A stretch of 64,000 nt of DNA, taken from contig CP054184.1 of the NCBI GenBank assembly GCA_015709715.1, positions 1,225,001 to 1,289,000 on the forward strand, in the 5' to 3' direction. Both the position numbers and the translations under genes were made by a program. This document shows, piece by piece, positions 53,480 to 60,564 of this stretch (positions within the stretch are counted from its first letter, which is position 1; each line of letters opens with the position of its first letter). This DNA is from Nitrospira sp. GTDB lineage: Bacteria > Nitrospirota > Nitrospiria > Nitrospirales > Nitrospiraceae. The notes beneath the pieces were generated by a model. The model was not told the origin of the DNA. It saw only the letters and a list, made by a program, of their open reading frames with translations, and ran no database searches.

Positions 53480-55069
53480 TTACGGTCCGTCCGTGGCGCA
53501 GCGGAACCCGAGCGTCGGCCCCCAGTAAGTCATTTCATCCCAACCGCGGTGACTCACCCGGAGTTCGAGCGGACGCTCCATCCAACTGCCGCCTCGTAAC
53601 ACGCGGAAACTCCCACGTAGGGGCCCCTGGGGATCGCGCGAGGGCGAGGTGCGGTAAAAGTCTTCCGCATACCAGTCCTTCACCCATTCGGACACCAGCC
53701 CGACCATCCCGGCGGCGCCGTAGGGTGAGATGGCCGTCGAGGCGGGCTGGGCGGCCCCGTTGGCCACTATTTTCGGCTCGGCCAATTTGACCCGATGCAT
53801 CTGGATGACCTCGTCGCTGTTCCCCCAGGGATACCGTCGCCCATCCGTGCCGCGTGCAGCCTTCTCCCATTCCGCCTCGGTGGGCAGTCGTTTGCCCACC
53901 CACTGGCAGTACGTCCAGGCCTGAGTCCAAGTGACGTTGGTGACAGGATGGTAGCCCAGCTGCGGATCGTCGAATGCATCACGCACTTTCGGTGGCTGGC
54001 AGCCCCCCTTGTCCACACAATGACGATACTCGCCGTTCGTGAGGCCATGGGCATCGATCCAAAAGGCGCTCAGAAACAGGCGGTGCAGCGGGCGGGCATC
54101 GGGAGGGCCCTCCTCCGACCCCATCAGGAACTCGCCCGCGGGAATCAGGACCATGCCGGCCGGGATAGTCGCACCTTGCTCTTGCAGCCGTGCCAGTTCC
54201 GCCTGTTGCGCTGCCTGCAGTTGGGCAGTCACTCGCGCGATCGCCTCCTCGGTTTGGACGGGCTGGGACTCCGGTGGGCGCGTCGGCAAGACCGGCGCGT
54301 GGGTCACGGTCGGCAGGCCACTGCGTGGGCTCTCTTGCGACGGCGGGGGCGGGGGCGCGACCGCCCCTTCCGACATCCGCACCGTTTCGATGCGCACGGA
54401 AACCCGCGCCAACTCGGTGACCAAGTCCGAGGAATCGCGTCGCTTGCGCTTAGCGCGTCCGATGGAGGAAAAATCGAAGTCCGGAATGTTGGCCAACAGC
54501 GGCGTGGCGTAACTGATCGGCACCGCGAAGGCCATTCCCTCGGGGACGATCCCCGACGGATGGGTAAATTTCGTGGTCAGGATCCCCACCACCTCCCCTC
54601 GCCGGTTGAACAGCGGGCCCCCACTGTTGCCGGGATTCACCGCCGCATCCACCTGGAACACCCGCTGCACCCCCTTCGTGCGCACGGCGGCGACATGGCC
54701 GCGCGTGACGGTGATCTCGCGCAACCCGAACTGGAAGCCGACCGCAATCACGTCCTGGTCCAGCTTGACCCCGCCGGCATACCCCAGCAGCGCTTCCGAG
54801 AGGCCCACCGTCTCCACTTTCAAGAGGGCAAGATCATGTTCCACATCGACGCTCACCACCAAGGCCGGTGCGCGAAACTCGCCGGATGTGACGACGGTGA
54901 TCCGTTTCGCGTGGGCGATGACATGGTGCGCCGTCAGGACATACCCGTCATGGTGGACGATCACGCCGCTTCCGGCCGGTTTCTCGGCGTGGAAGGGTTG
55001 GCGTTCCGTGGCTCCGACCGCTCCGGCGGTCGCGCAGAGAAGCGTCACCAGCAACAAGACGACGGTCAT
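53480..55069 (-). CDS. Exported trypsin-like protease fused to a formylglycine-generating-enzyme (SUMF1) domain
   Basis: 529 aa. A signal peptide is followed by a trypsin/DegP-like domain (about 25-195). The His49 segment LTAHHVIAH, Asp in VEHDLALLK and Ser in NPGNSGGPL complete the catalytic triad. After a Pro-rich linker (about 235-300) comes an FGE-sulfatase domain (about 308-528): IPAGEFLMGSEEG, RLPTEAEWEKAARG, FRVLRGGSW and LGFRCA. The FGE part probably binds peptides; the redox Cys of true FGE is not evident. The fusion is exported. It overlaps the c-haem DUF3365 gene by 4 nt and follows its promoter. Confidence 0.87.
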   Translation of the reverse strand: MTVVLLLVTLLCATAGAVGATERQPFHAEKPAGSGVIVHHDGYVLTAHHVIAHAKRITVVTSGEFRAPALVVSVDVEHDLALLKVETVGLSEALLGYAGGVKLDQDVIAVGFQFGLREITVTRGHVAAVRTKGVQRVFQVDAAVNPGNSGGPLFNRRGEVVGILTTKFTHPSGIVPEGMAFAVPISYATPLLANIPDFDFSSIGRAKRKRRDSSDLVTELARVSVRIETVRMSEGAVAPPPPPSQESPRSGLPTVTHAPVLPTRPPESQPVQTEEAIARVTAQLQAAQQAELARLQEQGATIPAGMVLIPAGEFLMGSEEGPPDARPLHRLFLSAFWIDAHGLTNGEYRHCVDKGGCQPPKVRDAFDDPQLGYHPVTNVTWTQAWTYCQWVGKRLPTEAEWEKAARGTDGRRYPWGNSDEVIQMHRVKLAEPKIVANGAAQPASTAISPYGAAGMVGLVSEWVKDWYAEDFYRTSPSRDPQGPLRGSFRVLRGGSWMERPLELRVSHRGWDEMTYWGPTLGFRCATDGP

Positions 55070-55854
55070 GGCACCACCGGTAAGACCACACTGATCGCCC
55101 CAGCATTCTGCCCCAATACCAGGCCTTCACGAGGATAGCCTGTACGATCGCGCTCGCCTTTCGGCTGTCCGTGGCAATCCAGACAATGCCTGGTCGCATA
55201 GAGCGGGAACATCAACCGTAGCGCCGCGCCGGCGGCGGCGATCTCGCTGATCACCTGTTCCCGTGGGTAGGCCGCATCGGCAAAGGCCTCCAAGGCCACC
55301 TGTTCGTACGCATCAGGACGATTGGCAGGATTTCGCGGAACCAGCGCCGTCTGTTTCAGCCGTACCCCGGTCTTGGCCGTGAACCGGGCCGCCACCCGCT
55401 CCCCGAATACCGCGGGGATGAATCCCTTATAACCGGCCCCGCTCCGATTGAGGTTCGCCTGGGCGTCTTCGACGACCTGCTTGCTCACGGCGACCAGTTC
55501 CTTGAGCAAACGCCGGCTTCGGGGCGAGAGGGTGCCGGTCTCGACCTCACGCAGATCAACCCCGCTACGGCCCCGGAACATGTCGATCAATTGGCGCTCG
55601 AACACGTCCGACGTGAACCCCTTGTCACCCTTGGCGGGATCGTCCAAGAGGGTCTGATTGTCGTTCACGACCGCCCGGCCGGAATCGAGCAAAATCGCCA
55701 GCAGCCGGGCCGTCCGTTCCAACTCTAGGATGGTTTGAAAAGGGAGCGATGCGCGAGAAGCGGGCGGGGGATCGGTCGCTCGGGTCGGGAGCACCACGAG
55801 CAATCCCATTCCCGCGGCAAGACCAGCTAGCATCCACGGTAGAGCACGTCGCAT
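55066..55854 (-). CDS. Tll0287-like (DUF3365) c-haem protein
   Basis: 262 aa. N-terminal membrane anchor or signal (LPWMLAGLAAGMGLLVVL), then a helical region (about 40-145). The DUF3365 domain has GYKGFIPAVFGERVAARFTAK, RNPANRPDAYE and the haem site HCLDCHGQPKG. After the haem, ERDRTGYPREGLVLGQNAGA matches other Tll0287-type sensors. Periplasmic redox/gas sensing is likely. It heads a unit with the trypsin-FGE gene (4-nt overlap) under its own consensus promoter. Confidence 0.83.
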   Translation of the reverse strand: MRRALPWMLAGLAAGMGLLVVLPTRATDPPPASRASLPFQTILELERTARLLAILLDSGRAVVNDNQTLLDDPAKGDKGFTSDVFERQLIDMFRGRSGVDLREVETGTLSPRSRRLLKELVAVSKQVVEDAQANLNRSGAGYKGFIPAVFGERVAARFTAKTGVRLKQTALVPRNPANRPDAYEQVALEAFADAAYPREQVISEIAAAGAALRLMFPLYATRHCLDCHGQPKGERDRTGYPREGLVLGQNAGAISVVLPVVP

Positions 55855-55892
55855 GGGCCGCCCCCACTGCGTCGGCCTTAGGCCCCGGCGCC

Positions 55893-55927
55893 GCGCGCCG
55901 CGTCGTCCTTCGACGTGCACGGCGCGC
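55893..55927 (-). other. Strong hairpin in the leader of the DUF3365 transcript
   Basis: Nested dyads: outer arms GCGCGCCG (55893-55900) and CGGCGCGC (55920-55927), inner arms CGTC (55904-55907) and GACG (55912-55915) around a tetraloop. It begins about 15 nt into the RNA made from the promoter at 55936-55964 and could control translation. No riboswitch class is recognised. Confidence 0.45.
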
Positions 55928-55935
55928 CCGGGAAA

Positions 55936-55964
55936 ATGGTAGGACGCCCCTCCGGTGAAGTCAA
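55936..55964 (-). promoter_or_regulatory. Sigma70 promoter of the DUF3365/trypsin-FGE unit
   Basis: Minus strand TTGACT (55964-55959), 17-bp spacer, TACCAT (55941-55936). Leader of about 75 nt to the ATG at 55854, holding a strong hairpin. Confidence 0.6.
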
Positions 55965-55978
55965 GCGCTCGACAGCCG

Positions 55979-56488
55979 TTACCGATGGGACTGGATGTCG
56001 ATCATCACATTGTCCCCATCCAACTCCAGCGTGACCGGCATGCCTTCTTGAAAGACCGACAACTTGCTCCCCGCCAAGGCATCGATCTCGAACCGCTCCG
56101 GTCCATCCGGTGTCGAAATGAGGATTTCTCCCCAGAACGGATCGGCATAGGCGATGCACCCGGCCACGACCTTATGGTGCTCAAACTGCTCGCCCCCAGG
56201 CTTGGCCGCATCCAGCAGTACGTTGCCGGAATCGACCAGCAGCCAGACCGCATCACCGATATGGGCATCATGCAGACCGACCCGATCGGCCTTGTTCGGG
56301 CTGATCGTACGAGGCTGCAAGCCATAAGGTGTTTTCACGAACAGGACGCCGCTTTCGATCTTCGTGATGTGGCCGCTGAGCGCCGACCGCGTCCCGATCA
56401 TGGGATTGTCGGAAAAGTCCGCCCACGCCGCAGACAGGGGCCACAGCAATCCCAGCGTCCCCACGAGCATACATGCATTCCACTTCAT
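55979..56488 (-). CDS. Exported hypothetical protein, 169 aa
   Basis: 169 aa. Signal peptide (WNACMLVGTLGLLWPLSAAWA) then a beta-rich domain with IGTRSALSGHITKIESGVLF, a DAHIGDAVWLLVDSGN segment, and PVTLELDGDNVMIDIQ near the end. No family is recognised. AGGAGGT precedes the ATG. Third of three small exported genes (gaps 37 and 44 nt) that probably share one mRNA starting near 57.3 kb. Confidence 0.68.
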   Translation of the reverse strand: MKWNACMLVGTLGLLWPLSAAWADFSDNPMIGTRSALSGHITKIESGVLFVKTPYGLQPRTISPNKADRVGLHDAHIGDAVWLLVDSGNVLLDAAKPGGEQFEHHKVVAGCIAYADPFWGEILISTPDGPERFEIDALAGSKLSVFQEGMPVTLELDGDNVMIDIQSHR

Positions 56489-56532
56489 GGTCACCTCCTT
56501 GCGCGCCGATCTCGGCAAGACCTGCCGGCCGC

Positions 56533-56928
56533 TCAATACCCCGCCTCGCTCCCTGCCCCTGTGGCCGGAGGCACGTTGATGCCGTACTCTTGGATCGGCG
56601 TGACCATCAAGGCGAAGTTGAACAGTTCATCGGCCGCGACATCATGGATGCCCTGGTCCCGCGTGCGGAGCATGCGAAACCACGCGCCCATCTCTTTCTT
56701 GACCGTCTTATTGTCTCCTCGTCCCAGCGCGGCCCTGACCGTGTCGAGCCGCTGACTATAGGCGTCCCAATGGGCGCCGGGATAATTGGTTTTGTAGAAA
56801 TTAAGAGAACTATCAATCTCATCGACCCACGTCGCCTGCGCCGATGAGAGCCCGGCCGAGAAGCCGAGCGCGAGGCAGAGACCGAAACCCGCAACCCAAT
56901 ATCTAGCGAACCCTGTGTGCCTTGTCAT
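56533..56928 (-). CDS. Exported hypothetical protein, 131 aa
   Basis: 131 aa. Signal peptide (VAGFGLCLALGFSAGLSSA, cleaved after AQA) then a helical domain: YKTNYPGAHWDAYSQRLDTV, GDNKTVKKEMGAWFRMLR and DVAADELFNFALMVTPIQEY. No family recognised. GGAGGCGC precedes the ATG. Second of three co-directional exported genes. Confidence 0.68.
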   Translation of the reverse strand: MTRHTGFARYWVAGFGLCLALGFSAGLSSAQATWVDEIDSSLNFYKTNYPGAHWDAYSQRLDTVRAALGRGDNKTVKKEMGAWFRMLRTRDQGIHDVAADELFNFALMVTPIQEYGINVPPATGAGSEAGY

Positions 56929-56965
56929 GATGCGCCTCCTTGACGGCGGACCGACCGGCGCGGGC

Positions 56966-57298
56966 TCAGAAGGACATCGCTGACTGGCGGTCCGACTCCC
57001 GAGCGTTCTCCGCATCCGTCGCATCCGGCGTCTTCAACAGCATGGTGCCATCCGAAGATGAGCCGGTACCCGATTCCGGCGCCATCATCGGACGATCGAG
57101 CCCCTTCTCAAGATCAGCGATCGCCGGTTCGTTGGTGGTCACGCCGCCCTCAGGAATCGCCCCCATGGGGGTATCCGGCAAGCCGATCAACTGATCCGGA
57201 TGAATCACTTGAGCCTCCGCGAGCGACCCCATGGCCACCGCCACGACGAATGCGCCGGCCAACACAACCATCAATCCTTTCTTCACATCGTTGTACAT
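56966..57298 (-). CDS. Exported hypothetical protein, 110 aa
   Basis: 110 aa. Signal peptide (GLMVVLAGAFVVAVAMGSLA, cleaved after AEA) and a short acidic, probably disordered mature chain (VIHPDQLIGLPDTPMG; LEKGLDRPMMAPESGTGSSS). No family recognised. GAGGAGG 6 nt before the ATG. First gene after the two-component pair; an 18-bp palindrome lies 36 nt upstream of its start. Confidence 0.65.
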   Translation of the reverse strand: MYNDVKKGLMVVLAGAFVVAVAMGSLAEAQVIHPDQLIGLPDTPMGAIPEGGVTTNEPAIADLEKGLDRPMMAPESGTGSSSDGTMLLKTPDATDAENARESDRQSAMSF

Positions 57299-57334
57299 GA
57301 CTGCCTCCTCTTCTCGAGGTGGTCCGCGTTACCA

Positions 57335-57352
57335 CGTTCCTGCGCAGGAACG
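57335..57352. promoter_or_regulatory. 18-bp perfect palindrome CGTTCCTGCGCAGGAACG
   Basis: Uninterrupted 9-bp half-sites, 36 nt upstream of the 110-aa gene and about 100 nt after the stop of the LuxR/NarL-type regulator. Its size and symmetry fit a dimeric HTH-regulator operator; the adjacent regulator is the simplest candidate. The half-site does not recur as a palindrome elsewhere that I noticed. Confidence 0.6.
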
Positions 57353-57407
57353 ATTCACCGTACCGGAGAAAGTCGGATGGGACCATTGCCTGCCGGGTGG
57401 ATTTTGA

Positions 57408-57425
57408 CTCACCCCTTCGGGTGAG
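57408..57425. other. Stem-loop CTCACCC-CTTC-GGGTGAG after the regulator gene
   Basis: A 7-bp perfect stem with a 4-nt loop, 25 nt after the regulator stop (57450). No U-tract follows on either strand (minus: TCAAAATCC), so it is not a canonical terminator but may still end or protect the kinase-regulator mRNA. Confidence 0.5.
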
Positions 57426-57449
57426 GAAGAAGGGAAGGCACGCGAGGGG

Positions 57450-58094
57450 TCAACCGTGTCCCAGGTAAGTGAGCACGGCCTCGACGCGCCCGCTCACGTT
57501 CAACTTTTGATAGATGTGGTGCAGGTGGGTTTTCACCGTGTCGAGCGACACGCAGAGCTGATCGGCAATGTCTTTGTTGCTGCGACCGGCCGCCGCACAG
57601 GCCAGAATTTCCTGTTCTCGATCGGTCAACAGCACCAGAGCGCTCGCGCCCGGCGCCTCCTGCCGGCCGGCCAGCGCCACGGCCTTCTTGGCAAACCCGT
57701 CCGGCATGAAGGCCGATCGGACCGGCTCACCCCTGTGGGTCGCGCGGATGATGCGGAGAAATTCCTGATGGTCGGCGTCCTTCAAGATGTAGCCGCAGGC
57801 TCTCGCCTGCACGGCCGCCACGATGCGCGCATCGTCGTCATGCACCGACAACATCAGCACCTTGCTCTCCGGCACACAACTGCCGATCAACTTGGTCGCG
57901 GTGATGCCGTCCAGCCGTGGCATGTCGACGTCCATCAGCACAATGTTCGGACGATGCGCCACCGCCAGGTCGAAGGCCTGTCGGCCGTCCATCGCCTCGG
58001 CCACGACGCTCAGATCCCGTTCGCGCTCCAAGAGCAGGCGCAAACTCTGCCGAAACAGCCGCTGGTCTTCGGCAATCAGGATCGTGATAGGCAT
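57450..58094 (-). CDS. NarL/LuxR-family response regulator
   Basis: 214 aa. Receiver with phospho-acceptor Asp55 (VLMDVDMP) and a LuxR HTH at about 150-210 (LTDREQEILACAAAGRSNKD, then LCVSLDTVKTHLHHIYQK). Starts 19 nt inside the kinase gene, so the two are coupled. It is transcribed toward the palindrome and exported-protein genes downstream and is their likely regulator (inference from position). Confidence 0.92.
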   Translation of the reverse strand: MPITILIAEDQRLFRQSLRLLLERERDLSVVAEAMDGRQAFDLAVAHRPNIVLMDVDMPRLDGITATKLIGSCVPESKVLMLSVHDDDARIVAAVQARACGYILKDADHQEFLRIIRATHRGEPVRSAFMPDGFAKKAVALAGRQEAPGASALVLLTDREQEILACAAAGRSNKDIADQLCVSLDTVKTHLHHIYQKLNVSGRVEAVLTYLGHG

Positions 58095-60373
58095 GGCTGC
58101 TCCTGGGTCACCGGCAGTGTCACTGTAAAGATCGCTCCACCCTCTGGGCGGTTACTCGCCCGGATGAGCCCACCGTGGGCCTCGACCACCAAACGGCAGA
58201 AATGCAGGCCGAGACCTCGTCCGATGCGATAGTCCTGTCCATCCTTCTTCCGGAAGAACAGTTCGAACAGATGCGACAAGTCCTCGGGAGCGATCCCCGG
58301 CCCATCGTCTTCCACGGAGAACGTCACCATCGAGGCGCGACCGCCCTCATGGTCGAGCCCGCCGACTCCGGAAGGGGCATTCTGTCGGAGCGTGATCGTG
58401 ATCGTGCCCTGGGGAGGCGAGTACTTCAACGCGTTGTGGATCACATTGATCAACACCCGCTGCAGCCTGCGCCCGTCGCCCACGATGCGCACCTCTTCCG
58501 CAGGCATCTGAACGGAGAACCGCACTTGTTGCGCCTCGGCCTCGGGGCGGAACAGATGGGTCACGTCTTTGAGCACGCGACTCAGGGAGACGGAGGACGT
58601 GCTGAGCGGCAGGCCGGCATAACTTTCCTGGTACACGTCCAACATGTCGTTGATCATCCCTAGCAGCAGATCGGTGGTGAACCGCAAATCCTCCAGGCAA
58701 CGTCGGGGCAGGTCCTGGGCCATCTCGGGTCGGCCTCCGAGCCACTCCAAGGTTTTCTTGATCCCCGCCAATGGATTCCGGATGTCATGGGCGAACATCG
58801 AGGCGAACTGGCTCAACGACGCCAAGCGTTCGGATCGCACCAGCTGGCGCTCGAGCTGCTGCTGCTCCGTGAGATCGCTGAGCTGCACCATGATCGAATC
58901 GATACGGCCGGCCTTCATCAGCGGCACGACGTCCACTTCCATCGTCAACTCACCGGCAGGCGTCGGCACCCGCATGGTACCGGCCGGCACCTCGTCACCC
59001 GTCTTGCGGACCCGTTCCAGCGCTGCCGACAGGCGAAGCCGATCGGGATCGGTCACCAGCTCGGTGAGCGGATGCTCCATCACAGCCGCCCGAGGCTGCC
59101 CCAGCGTCAGTTCGCCTCGGCGGTTCATATCGCGAATGTGTCCGTGAGGGTCGAGGAGGATCTTCGTATCGACCGAGTGATTCCACAAGAGACGATACAG
59201 TTCTTCGGAGGCGGCCAAATCCACATTGGCCTGCTCCAACCGACGGACATACTGTGCCTCGGCCTGGGACGCAAACGCGAGCCGTCGGGCCAAATCGTCG
59301 AAGCTCGCGGCCAACGCGTCGATCTCCACGATTCCCGATGGCGAGGTACCTGCGTCGACGGGGAGCGAGGAGGGCGTTCGCCCGGCTCCCAGCGAATCCA
59401 TGCGCCTGATCAGCGCCGTGACCGGCCGAACGATACGCCTGGCGAGTCCCCAGCGAAGCCAGGCAATGAAGCCGATCGTTCCGATCCAGAACAGCGTCAG
59501 TTTCTCAACCAGCCCGCGAAGCGGGGCAAAGGTTTCCTCCGGATCCTGTTGCATCAAGACGTACCACGCCTGGGCCTGGGCCACGGACTTGGGCAAGGTG
59601 ATAGGGGCCACTCCGATGATGCCTTCCCCTCCTCCGTGAGAATCCTCGCGCACGGGCAGCCAGCGTGGTCCTGCCGACGCGCCCTTCTGCATGGTTATCG
59701 CCGGAACCGCTTGGTGTCGCGTGGGTGGGAGGAGCGAACAGGCCAGCACCCTGCCCTCCTCGTCCACCACCATCATGTGACCGGTTTGCCCGATGCGGGT
59801 CGAGAGGATGGAGGAGAGGATGCGGTCCGTGCCGATGATGACCTTCAAGGCGCCCCTGACTGGTTCACCCGGCCTGCCGATCGGAACGGCAACCTCCCAA
59901 TGCCCATGGCCCTCTCCATCGATCGTGAGGGGACCGGCCCAGGCCCGGGCCTCGGCGAAGAGGATCGGCCACCACGGCTGGTGCCGATAATGGTTGCGCG
60001 TCTGCTCGGTATCTTGGCCGCCGACAAGTTGTCCGTCCGCCCGCACGAGGGCGAACGAGTGAAAGTAGGGGTGGCGACCGTCTCGCCACTGCTCGAAGGG
60101 CAAGAACCCTTGAGTCCGTCCTATGCCCGCAAGCGACGCATGCAGCTCGGGCAGGACGCTAAAGCGCTCGATCCACTCAACTTCCTTCCCGAGCCACAGG
60201 GAGGTTTTTTCCGCGCTTTGCCTAGCCAGTTCCTGAAAGGTCAGCCCCACGCTGGATCGCAGCGACTGGGTCGCATGCCAATAGGCCGCCGCAAGACCGA
60301 TCGTGCCGGAGACGATTCCGACGGAGAGGATGGAAAAGGTAAGTACCCGGGGAAGGCTGACCCGCTGACTCAT
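58076..60373 (-). CDS. Sensor histidine kinase with dCache-like and PAS domains
   Basis: 765 aa. TM1 (about 12-32), periplasmic dCache-like domain (about 35-300; ALVRADGQLVGGQD, GHWEVAVPIGRPGEPVRGAL), TM2, HAMP (about 330-390), coiled coil and a PAS domain (about 405-520; LLWNHSVDTKILLDPHGHIR). The HisKA box is FAHDIRNPLAGIKKTLEWL, and the HATPase has NVIHNALKYS and GRGLGLHFCRLVVEAHGG. A class-I HisKA paired with a NarL-type regulator is unusual (those normally use HisKA_3). Start at MSQRVSL; a TTTG-TATGCT box lies about 40 nt upstream. Confidence 0.92.
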   Translation of the reverse strand: MSQRVSLPRVLTFSILSVGIVSGTIGLAAAYWHATQSLRSSVGLTFQELARQSAEKTSLWLGKEVEWIERFSVLPELHASLAGIGRTQGFLPFEQWRDGRHPYFHSFALVRADGQLVGGQDTEQTRNHYRHQPWWPILFAEARAWAGPLTIDGEGHGHWEVAVPIGRPGEPVRGALKVIIGTDRILSSILSTRIGQTGHMMVVDEEGRVLACSLLPPTRHQAVPAITMQKGASAGPRWLPVREDSHGGGEGIIGVAPITLPKSVAQAQAWYVLMQQDPEETFAPLRGLVEKLTLFWIGTIGFIAWLRWGLARRIVRPVTALIRRMDSLGAGRTPSSLPVDAGTSPSGIVEIDALAASFDDLARRLAFASQAEAQYVRRLEQANVDLAASEELYRLLWNHSVDTKILLDPHGHIRDMNRRGELTLGQPRAAVMEHPLTELVTDPDRLRLSAALERVRKTGDEVPAGTMRVPTPAGELTMEVDVVPLMKAGRIDSIMVQLSDLTEQQQLERQLVRSERLASLSQFASMFAHDIRNPLAGIKKTLEWLGGRPEMAQDLPRRCLEDLRFTTDLLLGMINDMLDVYQESYAGLPLSTSSVSLSRVLKDVTHLFRPEAEAQQVRFSVQMPAEEVRIVGDGRRLQRVLINVIHNALKYSPPQGTITITLRQNAPSGVGGLDHEGGRASMVTFSVEDDGPGIAPEDLSHLFELFFRKKDGQDYRIGRGLGLHFCRLVVEAHGGLIRASNRPEGGAIFTVTLPVTQEQPCLSRS

Positions 60374-60415
60374 GACGGCACCGCCGTGGAAGGAACAGCG
60401 AGGCGTTACCTCAGT

Positions 60416-60421
60416 AGCATA
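60416..60421 (-). promoter_or_regulatory. -10 box of the dCache-PAS kinase gene
   Basis: Minus strand TTTG-TATGCT, giving a leader of about 35 nt to the ATG at 60373. The -35 is weak. The rest of 60374-60564 holds no gene I can support. Confidence 0.4.
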
Positions 60422-60564
60422 CAAAGAAATGGGGGAAGGAACCTAGGGGGTGATCCGAAGCCACATTCGATGGCGCTCCGCCGAGCAATGCAACATATCG
60501 TTGTGGCGCGGATGGATCAGTGCAATATTTGGCCGAGCGCATCAGAAAACAGCCTGGCGGCCGT

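Noticed and set aside
53795..55138. 447-codon frame antisense to the trypsin-FGE gene
   Set aside because: Arg/Gln/His-rich artefact of antisense codon bias; the sense gene has a complete catalytic triad and FGE motifs.
57408..57425. Rho-independent terminator after the regulator gene
   Set aside because: The stem is good but no U-tract follows on either strand, so it is listed only as a stem-loop.
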